DNA of 64,000 nt from Bacteroidales bacterium. Lineage in GTDB: Bacteria > Bacteroidota > Bacteroidia > Bacteroidales > UBA932. The position numbers and the translations under genes were made by a program. Location: positions 27,961 through 91,960 of the forward strand of contig VSOK01000004.1 in the NCBI GenBank assembly GCA_009774765.1, in the 5' to 3' direction. A model generated the notes under the pieces. The model did not search any database. It saw nothing but the letters and a program-made list of their open reading frames with translations, and was not told the origin of the DNA. This document shows positions 1 to 8,618 of the stretch, one piece after another (the first letter of the stretch is position 1; each line of letters starts with the position of its first letter).

Positions 1-678
1 CCGGAACTGAAGATAGGAGGACGTCCCGAGTTCCCGAGGAGGACTCTTTTCCATGCTCTGAATTCACGGGCTATGGTAAGGCGTTATGCCAGGGAACGCG
101 GTGTGACCAATAGGGATGTAGTGGCTATCGTGGCCCATATCGGAGGAGGAACATCTGTGTCACTTCACTCCAAAGGGCTTGTAATCGATACCAATGACGC
201 TCTCGGAGGAGACGGACCGATAAGTCCGGAAAGGGCCGGTACGGTGCCTGCGTTCCCTCTTGTGGATATGTGCTTCAGCGGAGAGTATTCAAAGGATGAG
301 ATCAAAAAGATGCTTGTCGGAAAAGGAGGGGCAATGTCTTTCTTCGGTACTAACAATTTCAAGGAGATCACAGACAGGGCGGCAGCCGGGGACAGATCCG
401 CAGAACTGTTCGTAAAGGCCTATTGCGCGAGTGTCGCAAAATATATCGGAGGGCTTGCCACTGTGGTATGCGGCAAGGTTGATGCTATAATTGTAACAGG
501 AGGTATCGCCTACAATAAGGACATTATTGCCGATATTACGGACAGGGTCGGTTTTATCGCGCCTGTCGTCAACTATCCAGGAGAAAGCGAGATAGATTCA
601 CTTGCTGAGAACGGATACGGGATTCTGTCCGGTGAGTTCAAAGTCAGACATTATTCACGAAGCGGGCTGATTGAATAG
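1..678 (+). CDS. buk: Butyrate kinase, C-terminal part (5' end outside window)
   Basis: The reading frame is open from base 1, with residues PELKIGGRPEFPRRTLFHALNS before the first internal ATG at 73, so the gene begins upstream of the window. Butyrate kinase is an ASKHA-fold acyl kinase that interconverts butyryl phosphate plus ADP with butyrate plus ATP in the cytoplasm; relatives act on branched-chain acids. The family segments HIGGGTSVSLH, the stretch DTNDALGGDGPISPERAG and the late glycine-rich VTGGIAYN region are visible. About 225 residues remain of a usual 350-360. A phosphate butyryltransferase gene would be expected upstream but cannot be seen. The 3' end overlaps the convergent gene ending at 655 by 24 bp. 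Confidence 0.93.
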   Translation, partial: PELKIGGRPEFPRRTLFHALNSRAMVRRYARERGVTNRDVVAIVAHIGGGTSVSLHSKGLVIDTNDALGGDGPISPERAGTVPAFPLVDMCFSGEYSKDEIKKMLVGKGGAMSFFGTNNFKEITDRAAAGDRSAELFVKAYCASVAKYIGGLATVVCGKVDAIIVTGGIAYNKDIIADITDRVGFIAPVVNYPGESEIDSLAENGYGILSGEFKVRHYSRSGLIE

Positions 679-1953
679 GTTTCTATGAGGCAGAGAGGCA
701 CTGTATGCTTCTCTGCATTCATTGAACAGCTTTGCAGTATGTCTTGAAAAATACGGTCCTCTGTATGTGCCGGTGTTCGTGATCATTATCCAGCATTCCC
801 CGTCGGGATAGCATTTCACCAACGCGCTTGTCCCTGCCAGCGTGCCTGTCCTGGTCCATTCCCCGTCAGGCTTGGTGTCATTCCATCCAAGAGAAAACGT
901 ATCCGGGTCAAAATATTCTGTCATTGCTTGGATGCTTTCCCTACTGAGTATATCCGGAATTTCCGGACGTCCGTCTATGCTTGCCACGAAACGGCACAGT
1001 TCAGCTGGAGAACCGCACCACGCTCCTGCTCCATAGAGACCTCTTATATTGCTCCCTCCGTAGCATCTTTCCACTATCCGTCCGCTCATATCGAAAGCCT
1101 CGCAGGGTTCGGCTCCGTTCTGCATATAATAGCGTACTTCGTTGGGATATCTTTCGTCGTAATGATTGTATGCTATGTGCATGTCATAGCATCCTGCCGG
1201 ATTGAGTATGTTTTCTTTTATGAATGTCTCGTAGTCGCTTCCGGTGATCTTCTCGATGACCATAGAAAGTAGCAGATACCCGAAATTTGAATAGCTCTGG
1301 CTTGTTCCCGGCGCGAAACCGAGTCTGCGGCTGAGAACGCATTTGACGAGAGTCTCGTTGTCAGGAGCCTCTTCAAGCCGGAATTGTCTCATTATATCCA
1401 GTGTGGAGAACATAGGGTCTCCAAGTCCGCAGGTAAATCCTCCCTTATGTCTCAGAAGCTGTTCTACGGTTATGTTGAAGATTCTCTTGTCTTTTATGGA
1501 TTCCGTGAACATACTCTCGTCGAGTATGCCGCAGCTGCCGAATATCGTGTCCTGAAGTGAAAGAAGTCCTCTTTCCTGGAGAAGCATTATGCCGCTTGCA
1601 GTTATGAGCTTTGATACGGAAGCCATCCTGAGTATGTTACGTGGAGACATTTCTTCCCCGGCCTCTTCATCGGCGAATCCGTATCCTTTTGCATATACAA
1701 GGGAATCGTTGCGCATAATTGCAAGAGAGGCTCCCTTTATCTCCCATTTTTTGAGATATTGCGACACCATACTGTCCATTCCGTCAAGGTCAGGAATGTC
1801 TGACAATATGTTTGTGAGAGTATCATTCAGCCTGAGTACGGCAGGGACCGGTGCAGGACCGGATGATTCTTCGTGCTTGCTTCCTGATGTCGCCATAATC
1901 ACAGTAGCGGCACATACGGACATAACCAGACATGACAATATCCATTTTTTCAT
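655..1953 (-). CDS. Serine hydrolase of the beta-lactamase / class C penicillin-binding fold, exported
   Basis: This 432-residue protein has an N-terminal hydrophobic signal (residues about 3-21). It carries the SxxK nucleophile motif S112-V-S-K115 and the YxN motif Y221-S-N223, with a late RTGTLAGT segment in the place of the HxG/KTG box. These are the three motifs of the Beta-lactamase (PF00144) family, which includes D-Ala-D-Ala carboxypeptidases, esterases and peptidases. The substrate cannot be read from the sequence; a cell-envelope peptide or ester is likely. It is the last gene of a minus-strand run, 13 bp after the kinase-like gene. Its 3' end overlaps butyrate kinase convergently, and no hairpin terminator is seen there. 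Confidence 0.85.
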   Translation of the reverse strand: MKKWILSCLVMSVCAATVIMATSGSKHEESSGPAPVPAVLRLNDTLTNILSDIPDLDGMDSMVSQYLKKWEIKGASLAIMRNDSLVYAKGYGFADEEAGEEMSPRNILRMASVSKLITASGIMLLQERGLLSLQDTIFGSCGILDESMFTESIKDKRIFNITVEQLLRHKGGFTCGLGDPMFSTLDIMRQFRLEEAPDNETLVKCVLSRRLGFAPGTSQSYSNFGYLLLSMVIEKITGSDYETFIKENILNPAGCYDMHIAYNHYDERYPNEVRYYMQNGAEPCEAFDMSGRIVERCYGGSNIRGLYGAGAWCGSPAELCRFVASIDGRPEIPDILSRESIQAMTEYFDPDTFSLGWNDTKPDGEWTRTGTLAGTSALVKCYPDGECWIMITNTGTYRGPYFSRHTAKLFNECREAYSASLPHRNLFNQPAS

Positions 1954-1966
1954 ACCAATACTGCGT

Positions 1967-2578
1967 CTATCCTATATATCCGGCTTTGCGGGCGAAGTCT
2001 ATTATATATTTTGCCGTGCCTTCGATTCCGAGGATTGATGAATCTATGCACAGGTCATAATTGGACGCGACTCCCCAGTTGCCGAGCGTGAAATAATTAT
2101 AATATGTTTCTCTTTTCCTGTCGTTCCTGATGATGATGTCCTCAGCCTTTTCAAGTGATATTTCCATCCTTTCGGATACACGCTTCTTTCTCTCCTCCAG
2201 CGGTGATGTTATGAATATGTCAAGCGTACAGCCTCTGTCCCTCAGGATATAATCGGCGCATCTTCCGACGATTACAGCGGATTCTCCGGCAGCGATGTCC
2301 TCAATGACACGGCTCTGGATCTTGAACAGGGCTCCGTCGTCAAGACAGTTCTCCTGTCCGGTGAGATTAGGCGTGAACAATGATGAAAACGAGAATATGC
2401 TTCTTTTCTCATCATTCTTGAGGAAAATTTCGGAACTGAAGCCGCTGACCTGCGCTGCCTTTGAAATCAGCTCATTGTCATAGACATTTATTCCGAGCAG
2501 TCTGCCGAGTTCCATAGCTACAAGCTTTCCTCCGCTTCCGAACTGCCGCCCTACGTTTATGATAAGTCTGTCGTTCAT
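1967..2578 (-). CDS. Cytidylate kinase-like family protein
   Basis: This 203-residue P-loop protein starts with INVGRQFGSGGKLVAMELG, the variant nucleotide-binding start of the cytidylate kinase-like family (PF13189, AAA_26). It has the VIVGRCADYIL segment and a lid-like arginine-rich region (EERKKRVSERM). It is not the essential Cmk: members of this family are common in Bacteroidales and gut Firmicutes, often beside MATE transporters, and their substrate is not established. The start follows the MATE gene stop by 3 bp, so the two are surely co-transcribed. Assignment to the family is firm; function as a nucleotide kinase is inferred. Confidence 0.85.
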   Translation of the reverse strand: MNDRLIINVGRQFGSGGKLVAMELGRLLGINVYDNELISKAAQVSGFSSEIFLKNDEKRSIFSFSSLFTPNLTGQENCLDDGALFKIQSRVIEDIAAGESAVIVGRCADYILRDRGCTLDIFITSPLEERKKRVSERMEISLEKAEDIIIRNDRKRETYYNYFTLGNWGVASNYDLCIDSSILGIEGTAKYIIDFARKAGYIG

Positions 2579-2581
2579 CTG

Positions 2582-3979
2582 TTATCCTCCTATAATTTGT
2601 CTTCCCAACAATGCCGGGTCATCGCCGTCTTTCATCTGGCTGAATTTTTTCAATAGCCTTGCAAGCATTATGGCCGTAAGTATGAAAGAAAGGAAGTCGG
2701 CTATAGGGAAACTCATCCATATTCCTTTGGAATCAAAAATCAGCGGCATCACATAAAGAAGAGGTATCAGGAAGAGGATCTGCCTTGTCAGTGAAAGGAA
2801 GATCGACTTGTGTACCATTCCCAGACATTGGAAAAGATTTGTGGATATCATCTGGAACCCTACGATAGGGAAGGCCAGGTTCATTACAGTCAGACCTTTG
2901 GCGGACATGCTTACCAGCTCCGGATCGTGCGTGAATATTGATACCGCATACTGCGGGACAAGGACAGCCACAAGGAAGCACATTGTGGTGACGACAGTCG
3001 CCATCTTTGCCGTTATGACATATACCTTCTGTACACGGCTGTAAAGTCGTGCACCGTAATTGTATCCTGCTATAGGCTGCATACCCTGGTTGAGACCCAT
3101 ACATATCATTACGAACATGAATACCAGACGGTTATTGATGCCGTATGCTCCGATGCCGAGGTCACCGCTGTATTTCCTGAGCTGCTGGTTGATGAAAAGA
3201 GTGACCAGGCATGCTGCGGAATTCATAAGGAACGGTCCGAAACCGATCGCAAGTGATTCCTTTGCTATCCGTATGTCAAGTCTTATTATACCTTTTTCAA
3301 AATGCAGCACCTTGCTCCTGTCGCTGAAGTGGACCATGACAAAAATGGTTGCAATGGCCTGGGATATCACGGTAGCCCACGCCGCGCCTTTGATGCCCAT
3401 ATCAAACCAGAATATCATTACCGGATCGAGCAGAGTGTTGAAAATCACCGTAAACAGCGTCAGGGCCATAGCCTTTTTGGGGTTGCCGGACGAGCGCATC
3501 GCATTGTTGAGGCCAAAATAAAGATGCGTGATGATATTTCCGTAGAGTATGATCTGCATATACTCCCTTGCATATCCTATGGTGTTCTCGCTGGCCCCGA
3601 AGAAATACAGTATCGGATCCAGAAATATTATGGCGACCGCCATAAAAAGAAAACCTATTATGATATTCAGGGAAACTATATTCCCGAGGACCTTGTTGGA
3701 CGCCTCATAGTTCCTCTGTCCAAGGAGAATTGAAAGAAGAGTCGCAGCTCCGATCCCGACAAGGGTGCCGAACGCGCTTGAAAGGTTCATCAGTGGAAAT
3801 GTCACGGCAAGGCCCGAAATCGCCAATGCTCCGACTCCCTGTCCGATGAAGATGCTGTCCACCATATTATAGAGCGATGATGCGGTCATCGCAATGATCG
3901 CCGGGACTGCATATTTTTTCAGAAGTCTGCTTATCTTTTCTGTACCGAGTTCTACTGGGACGACATTGTTATCCGCCAT
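2582..3979 (-). CDS. MATE family multidrug/Na+ efflux transporter
   Basis: This 465-residue integral membrane protein has about 12 hydrophobic segments arranged as two repeats. The first repeat begins with the family sequence KYAVPAIIAMTASSLYNMVDSIFIGQ. MATE (MatE, PF01554) proteins export cationic drugs or metabolites in exchange for Na+ or H+. The start ATG overlaps the stop of the FKBP lipoprotein gene (TAATG arrangement), and the cytidylate-kinase-like gene follows after 3 bp, so it is the second gene of a four-gene minus-strand operon. The substrate cannot be predicted. Confidence 0.92.
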   Translation of the reverse strand: MADNNVVPVELGTEKISRLLKKYAVPAIIAMTASSLYNMVDSIFIGQGVGALAISGLAVTFPLMNLSSAFGTLVGIGAATLLSILLGQRNYEASNKVLGNIVSLNIIIGFLFMAVAIIFLDPILYFFGASENTIGYAREYMQIILYGNIITHLYFGLNNAMRSSGNPKKAMALTLFTVIFNTLLDPVMIFWFDMGIKGAAWATVISQAIATIFVMVHFSDRSKVLHFEKGIIRLDIRIAKESLAIGFGPFLMNSAACLVTLFINQQLRKYSGDLGIGAYGINNRLVFMFVMICMGLNQGMQPIAGYNYGARLYSRVQKVYVITAKMATVVTTMCFLVAVLVPQYAVSIFTHDPELVSMSAKGLTVMNLAFPIVGFQMISTNLFQCLGMVHKSIFLSLTRQILFLIPLLYVMPLIFDSKGIWMSFPIADFLSFILTAIMLARLLKKFSQMKDGDDPALLGRQIIGG

Positions 3980-4986
3980 TAATCCTCCTTTTCTACAATT
4001 TCAATATCAAATGCCAGCGGTGCGTATCCTGGAATAATGTTTCCTTGTCCGCTTGCAGAGTATCCGAATCCTGAATGGAATACTCCCGTGCCGCTTTCAA
4101 AGGCTTTCATCTGCCATAATGTCAATGAGAATCCTCCGATTACGCCGTTGCCTCCGAGCTGGAGAGCCGTAGAGTCGGCTGCCCATTTTACGGATTTCGG
4201 GCCATAGCTTTTGCCTGAATTGTAGATGTTGTATTTTTTTGCAGTGTCTTCTATTGTAGTGTCGAATACCTGTCCGTTCAGAAGCCTTCCGGTGTAATTG
4301 ATATATATTGTCGTGTCATCAGGGAACTTCTTGTCGGACGTAGGGGCTTTGCGCTGCTTGTAATAGAACCCGTAGTAGGTCGAATCCGTCTTTTCTCCAA
4401 ACCTCTCCTGCAGATATTTTTCAATCTTTTCGATCTGTTTGTTGTATATGTGGTCGGTGGAGTCGACGACCTCTATAGTGTAGATGGCATTCGATGCGTT
4501 GTCGTCGGGCTTTGTCTTGGACAGATATTCTTCCTCGGAACCGTATTCTGCGGTGTTCATAAGCCAGCTCGGTATGATTGCGGTCCTTTTGCCGCCGATC
4601 TTCATCCCTTTTAGCATTTCCTTCACTCCTGCATACTGCGTGCTCTGAATCCATACGGACGGGTCATAGCAGTATGTCTTGTCGTATTTGCCGATCTTTT
4701 TCGCGACATCGATGTCGTTGGTACCTGATACGTTGCCTTTGAGGTCTGTTGTAGTATATGTTACATAGAGATATGTGGCATCTGTGATTGCCGGGCCGCT
4801 TCCCGGAATATCATCATAAATGTATATGCCGAGACCGGACTTCTCAAGTTCAGGGTGGTGTACTGATATCCAGGCGTCAAAATATCTTTTTGCGGAATCA
4901 TTGTCGGATGTCTTGATTTCTTTTGCGCATCCTGAGCCGATCAGCATCGCTGCAGCAACGGCTATGAAGGAAATTGTTCTTCTCAT
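3979..4986 (-). CDS. FKBP-type peptidyl-prolyl isomerase lipoprotein with two FKBP-like domains
   Basis: This 335-residue protein has a lipoprotein-type signal ending near Cys20 (LIGSGC). The canonical FKBP domain lies at the C terminus (about residues 220-333), with DDTTIYINYTGRLLNGQVFDTT, a VIGGFSLTLWQMK segment and GFGYSASGQGNIIPGYAPL. The middle of the protein (about 70-170) looks like a degenerate FKBP repeat (EMLKGMKIGGKRTAIIPSWL). It probably assists folding of envelope proteins on the periplasmic side. It is the first gene of the operon with MATE, the kinase-like gene and the serine hydrolase. Two copies of a Bacteroidota promoter lie just upstream. Confidence 0.88.
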   Translation of the reverse strand: MRRTISFIAVAAAMLIGSGCAKEIKTSDNDSAKRYFDAWISVHHPELEKSGLGIYIYDDIPGSGPAITDATYLYVTYTTTDLKGNVSGTNDIDVAKKIGKYDKTYCYDPSVWIQSTQYAGVKEMLKGMKIGGKRTAIIPSWLMNTAEYGSEEEYLSKTKPDDNASNAIYTIEVVDSTDHIYNKQIEKIEKYLQERFGEKTDSTYYGFYYKQRKAPTSDKKFPDDTTIYINYTGRLLNGQVFDTTIEDTAKKYNIYNSGKSYGPKSVKWAADSTALQLGGNGVIGGFSLTLWQMKAFESGTGVFHSGFGYSASGQGNIIPGYAPLAFDIEIVEKED

Positions 4987-5036
4987 TCTTTTTCAATTCA
5001 AGTCACGTGCCTCCGCGGCACATAAATTACAACCTG

Positions 5037-5075
5037 CAAATATAGTAAAAGTCGAGAGCAGAGGCAAAATTTATT
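5037..5075 (-). promoter_or_regulatory. Promoter repeat copy 1 upstream of the FKBP-MATE operon
   Basis: Read on the minus strand this 39-bp block gives TTTG, 20 bp, then TATATTTG at 5044-5037, an exact match to the Bacteroidota -33/-7 consensus. The expected start of transcription is near 5030, about 45 nt before the ATG at 4986. The same 39 bp recur at 5120-5158. The copy also takes part in a hairpin: GCAGAG 5058-5063 with CTCTGC 5080-5085, and inside it CAAAA 5065-5069 with TTTTG 5074-5078 around a TTTA loop. Confidence 0.75.
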
Positions 5076-5119
5076 TTGACTCTGCCGAGACCAAAACGTT
5101 TATATGGACACGAAGTGGA

Positions 5120-5158
5120 CAAATATAGTAAAAGTCGAGAGCAGAGGCAAAATTTATT
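5120..5158 (-). repeat. Promoter repeat copy 2 (39-bp direct repeat, 83 bp from copy 1)
   Basis: Identical over 39 bp to 5037-5075, so it also reads TTTG, 20 bp, TATATTTG on the minus strand. This gives the operon at 4986 two tandem predicted promoters. Identity ends inside the hairpin loop: the sequence continues as TTATTGTAAAC and the stem seen in copy 1 cannot form. It begins 13 bp after the stop of the FKBP gene at 5171. Confidence 0.7.
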
Positions 5159-5170
5159 GTAAACTGGCTT

Positions 5171-5728
5171 TCAGTTTTTGATGCTTTCTACCCATATATG
5201 GTAGCAAAGGGCCGAGTTTGCCGGGACCGCACCCAGACGTTTTCTCCCCAGGCCGTATTTTCCGGAGAATATGATCATACATTCTTCTCCGGCCCTTGTC
5301 CCTGCAAGGCCGTTCCTGAGCCCTTCGGTTATGTTCTTGTCGTTCAGGTCAAGCGTGACTGCATTGTAGTCCGGATCTGTGATGGTCCATCCGTTGCTTT
5401 CTGCGGTCTCCTTGTGGTTGGTCGCGAAAAGGGAGGAAGGGGAGCTTGTGAACACATATCCGGCATAGAAGAATGTGACTGACCCTCCCGCGGACAGGGC
5501 TTCTCCTTCTCCGTCGTTGATTATCACCCTGTTGGAGCCTTTGTGGTGTACCACTTCCGGCTTCCTTTCTTCTATTACGTTGCCGTCCTGGTCTTTTATC
5601 TGGAGAGTAAGGTTGTTTATATATGTGTCGATCCTGCTTTCCTGGTTGGCGAAAGATGTCTCTATATTCTGGGATGTGCAGCCCCAGAGAGCGGCCGCAG
5701 CGGCCAATGCCGTCAGTAGTCTATTCAT
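5171..5728 (-). CDS. FKBP-type peptidyl-prolyl isomerase lipoprotein, short form
   Basis: This 185-residue protein has a short signal and lipobox ending at Cys17 (ALWGC). After a 60-residue linker it has an FKBP-like domain: GGSVTFFYAGYVFTSS, ITEGLRNGLAGTRAGEECMIIFSGKYGLG and a final AVPANSALCYHIWVESI strand. It is likely an envelope-anchored prolyl isomerase or chaperone. Its start overlaps the DHH gene by 8 bp, which indicates translational coupling. A second FKBP lipoprotein follows at 4986 but has its own promoters. Several catalytic-pocket aromatics are replaced, so isomerase activity is uncertain. Confidence 0.8.
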   Translation of the reverse strand: MNRLLTALAAAAALWGCTSQNIETSFANQESRIDTYINNLTLQIKDQDGNVIEERKPEVVHHKGSNRVIINDGEGEALSAGGSVTFFYAGYVFTSSPSSLFATNHKETAESNGWTITDPDYNAVTLDLNDKNITEGLRNGLAGTRAGEECMIIFSGKYGLGRKRLGAVPANSALCYHIWVESIKN

Positions 5729-6797
5729 TTCCTTTCATAAATTGATGTGTCACTTTCCTGATGTATTCAGCCGCCTCGCGTGGGGAGCGGACGTCGTCAG
5801 GTATCATAAGCCTGCCTCCGGATGCAAGTTCGTGGCCTCCTCCGTTGAAATATCTTTTTGCGCACAGGTTGGCGGATGTGCCTTTCTTTGAGCGCAATGA
5901 AACCCTGAACCTGTCCTTGTCCTGTTTGAGGAAAATGCTCATCCGGACATCCGCTATTGACAGCGGCATGTTTACAAATCCTTCGGTTTCGCCTTCCTTT
6001 ATACCATATTTCATAATGGTTTTTCTGTCAAGTATCATATAAGCGACCCCGTCTTCCGTGATTTTCATCTTTTTGAACAGCATTTTCCCCATAAGCCTTA
6101 TCCTTTCTTCCCTGCAGCTGTTGAAAAGGTTTTCTATTATGGCGTCCCTGTCTACTCCCGCCGCGAGAAGGGAGGAGGCCATCAGAAGAGTTCCGGGATA
6201 TACTGAGTTCGCGAAATTGTTGGTGTCCGTCGTCATACCCGTCATAAGTGCGGTAGCGGACAATGCAGGAAGTCTGCCTGCGTCTCCTCCTGTCTGCGGC
6301 AGAAGCATAAGTATCTGATAGAGAAGCTCTGCCGTGGATGATGTTTCTGTCTCAGAAAACACGAGGCTGAATTTGTCCGTGTCGGGATTGAGGTGGTGGT
6401 CGATCAGAATCTTTGCGGCTCCGGATTCAAGCAGAGTTTTCTCCAGCATGTCAGTGCGGCTGAAGTCATTGAAGTCGAGGCATATTATCAGGTCGCTTTC
6501 CTTCAGACGCACCTCTGCCGCCTCCGGATTGTTTTCGTGTATGAGAATCTTTTTCCTGTTGCCGTCGGTCACAAGGAACGACAGCGCGTCGGGGTAGTTG
6601 TGCGGAAGGACGGAGCAGGCATCTTTCCCGAGGCTTTCAAGGAAGCTCAGCATCGCTATGCTGCTGCCCACGGCATCTCCGTCCGGACGTATGTGTGATA
6701 TCGTGGTGATTTTTGTGGCGGCTGAAATCAAGCTGTCGAGAGTGCTTATATCTTTGCGGTCTGTTTCCCTCATATCCTTCTGAAATTTGGACTGCAA
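5721..6797 (-). CDS. DHH-family phosphoesterase (NrnA-type oligoribonuclease / pAp phosphatase)
   Basis: This 358-residue protein has DHH metal motifs H35-x3-D39-x-D41 (SHIRPDGDAVGS), D108 in CLDFNDFSR and D133-H134-H135, plus a DHHA1 C-terminal domain with GGGHELASGG. NrnA-type enzymes degrade 2-5 nt RNAs and remove the 3' phosphate from pAp, in the cytoplasm. The start at 6797 is used here; a second Met at residue 9 (6773) would remove a weakly conserved start. It is the first gene of a pair with the downstream FKBP lipoprotein. Confidence 0.88.
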   Translation of the reverse strand: MQSKFQKDMRETDRKDISTLDSLISAATKITTISHIRPDGDAVGSSIAMLSFLESLGKDACSVLPHNYPDALSFLVTDGNRKKILIHENNPEAAEVRLKESDLIICLDFNDFSRTDMLEKTLLESGAAKILIDHHLNPDTDKFSLVFSETETSSTAELLYQILMLLPQTGGDAGRLPALSATALMTGMTTDTNNFANSVYPGTLLMASSLLAAGVDRDAIIENLFNSCREERIRLMGKMLFKKMKITEDGVAYMILDRKTIMKYGIKEGETEGFVNMPLSIADVRMSIFLKQDKDRFRVSLRSKKGTSANLCAKRYFNGGGHELASGGRLMIPDDVRSPREAAEYIRKVTHQFMKGNE

Positions 6798-6810
6798 AAT
6801 TACAAATTAT

Positions 6811-6842
6811 ATTGCATTTCATAAATCAAATTTTTAACTTTG
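6811..6842 (+). promoter_or_regulatory. Promoter of the 6878 gene
   Basis: TTG at 6812-6814, 20 bp, then TAACTTTG at 6835-6842, matching the Bacteroidota -33/-7 form. The expected start is near 6849, about 30 nt before the ATG at 6878. Confidence 0.65.
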
Positions 6843-6877
6843 TCCGGAATTTGGATAAAAAATAAAATTTAATCATA

Positions 6878-7558
6878 ATGGTCAAGAAATTATTTTGCTA
6901 TCTTATCCTCCCTCTTGTCATACTGGGACTAACCTATGCAGTTGTTGAGAGTGTAATGGAACCTGTAAGGTTCAACAAGGATAAGGAGATGCGCGAGGCT
7001 GTCGCCATCGAAAGGTTGAAGGACATCAGGACTCTTCAGGTAGCCTTCAAGAGTGAGACAGGTCACTTTACGTCTTCCGTTGATTCCCTGAAGGATTTCT
7101 ACAACAACGGAAAGATCAATGTCGTTATGCAGATCGGATCCCAGGATGACTCTCTTGCTGTCGACAATACCGCCAAGATCAAGAAACGCAATCCGAGGAT
7201 CAAACCTGAAGAACTCTATCAGCTGTATCTCAACGGGGAGCATCTCGTGTTCTCCATCCAGAGCGAGATACCTGTAAAGGATACCCTTTTCAACGGAAGA
7301 CAGGGATTCAGTGTGGATTCCCTCGCTTTCATTCCTTTCTGCGGTGATTCGCTCATTCTTGAGTCGGCCGTCAAGAAAGTGTCTGGAGTCAATGTCCCTC
7401 TGTTCGAGGCAAGCATGCCGTACAAATCTTTGCTTAAGGGGCTCGACAACCAGTTGAGGATTAACCTTGATGCCGAAAGAGAGGATACAGGACGCTATCC
7501 TGGACTTAAGGTCGGCAGCATTACGGCACCTAACAACAATGCCGGAAACTGGGAGTAA
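6878..7558 (+). CDS. Membrane-anchored protein of unknown function, Bacteroidales-conserved type
   Basis: This 226-residue protein has one N-terminal transmembrane segment (about 5-25) and a soluble, presumably periplasmic remainder. The stretch ERLKDIRTLQVAFKSETG followed by FTSSVDSLKDFYNNG resembles the start of pseudopilin-like periplasmic proteins, but no enzyme motif is seen. It has its own promoter and overlaps the DUF3822 gene by 20 bp, followed by rsmD, so it lies in a housekeeping-type operon. I do not recognise a named family and assign no function. Confidence 0.75.
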   Translation: MVKKLFCYLILPLVILGLTYAVVESVMEPVRFNKDKEMREAVAIERLKDIRTLQVAFKSETGHFTSSVDSLKDFYNNGKINVVMQIGSQDDSLAVDNTAKIKKRNPRIKPEELYQLYLNGEHLVFSIQSEIPVKDTLFNGRQGFSVDSLAFIPFCGDSLILESAVKKVSGVNVPLFEASMPYKSLLKGLDNQLRINLDAEREDTGRYPGLKVGSITAPNNNAGNWE

Positions 7559-8069
7559 TGCAAAGATATCCATTCAGGTCGGCCTGAACGGATACCTTTC
7601 GCTTTTTACATATAAATGTACGTTGGTGCCAAAGCCGTTCTTCAATGAGGCTGCGGCACTTTCGTTACTTTCTGACGTGGTGTCGCTGGGTCCGGGGGAT
7701 ACTGTGAGTTTTGTCGATGTTCCCCAATATGACGCCGTGCTTCTGTATGCGGATGTGAAGGGATCGTCCGCCTTGCCTGAAATGTATTATCTGCTTGTCA
7801 GTGCTGCCGGGCAGATTGGAGAATATAATAAGATTGCCGCATCATATTGCGACGGAAGGCTGTATCTTGTGGTCGCGCAGGGCAAGAGCCTTATGCTGTG
7901 CAATTCTTTTGCCGCTGCGGATTTCGCTACAGCGGAATACTTCATTTTTATGGTGCTGAAGAAACTTCAGCTCAATCCGGAAGTCTCTACGATATATTTC
8001 AGGACAAAATTGACTGAAGAGGATGAGATGTCTCTTTACAGATATTTCCGTGCTGTTGAACAAATCTGA
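7539..8069 (+). CDS. DUF3822 family protein
   Basis: The protein has 176 residues from the ATG at 7539, which gives MPETGSNAKISIQVGLNGYLSLF. An earlier in-frame ATG at 7467 would overlap the upstream gene by 92 bp and is unlikely. The sequence fits DUF3822, a Bacteroidota family that sits immediately before rsmD; the fold is thought to be actin/ATPase-like but no function is established. The start overlaps the preceding gene's end by 20 bp and rsmD begins 11 bp after the stop, so the three are probably one transcript. Confidence 0.8.
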   Translation: MPETGSNAKISIQVGLNGYLSLFTYKCTLVPKPFFNEAAALSLLSDVVSLGPGDTVSFVDVPQYDAVLLYADVKGSSALPEMYYLLVSAAGQIGEYNKIAASYCDGRLYLVVAQGKSLMLCNSFAAADFATAEYFIFMVLKKLQLNPEVSTIYFRTKLTEEDEMSLYRYFRAVEQI

Positions 8070-8080
8070 TTGGTATTGCT

Positions 8081-8617
8081 ATGAGAATTATCGGCGGGCA
8101 GTTGAGGGGAAAGACTATATTTCCTCCTGAAGGTTACAAGGCGAGACCGACTACGGACTTTGCCAAGGAGGGGCTTTTCAATGTTCTCAACAATGAATAT
8201 GATTTTGACGGGCTTGTCGTGCTTGACCTGTTCGGGGGGACAGGTGCCATTTCGTATGAATTCGCTTCAAGGGGGGCTGGTAAGGTCTATTGTGTGGAAA
8301 TGCTTCCTGTGCACGCGAATTTCATAAAGGGGCAGGCTGCAAAGTTCGGCCTGAAGAACCTTAATGTGGTTAGACACAATGTCTTTGAGTTTCTGGAGAT
8401 ATGCAAGGTGAAGTTTGATCTCATCTTTGCCGACCCTCCGTATGCTATAGAAGGGCTTGCCGACATTCCGGACAAGATCTTTGCAAAGGATATCCTCAAT
8501 GACGGATGCTATTTCATTCTTGAGCATCCGGATACGTACTCTTTTGAGGAACATCCTTTTTTTGTCAAGGAGAAGAAGTACGGCAACGTACATTTTTCGT
8601 TTTTTGAAAAGAAGTAA
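8081..8617 (+). CDS. rsmD: 16S rRNA (guanine966-N2)-methyltransferase
   Basis: This 178-residue protein is full length for RsmD. It starts MRIIGGQLRGK, with RPTTDFAKEGLFNVL, the SAM-binding motif LDLFGGTGAISYEFASRGA and the catalytic motif DPPY in LIFADPPYAIE. It methylates N2 of G966 of 16S rRNA on the small ribosomal subunit. It follows DUF3822 by 11 bp, the usual Bacteroidales arrangement. Confidence 0.95.
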   Translation: MRIIGGQLRGKTIFPPEGYKARPTTDFAKEGLFNVLNNEYDFDGLVVLDLFGGTGAISYEFASRGAGKVYCVEMLPVHANFIKGQAAKFGLKNLNVVRHNVFEFLEICKVKFDLIFADPPYAIEGLADIPDKIFAKDILNDGCYFILEHPDTYSFEEHPFFVKEKKYGNVHFSFFEKK

Positions 8618-8618
8618 G

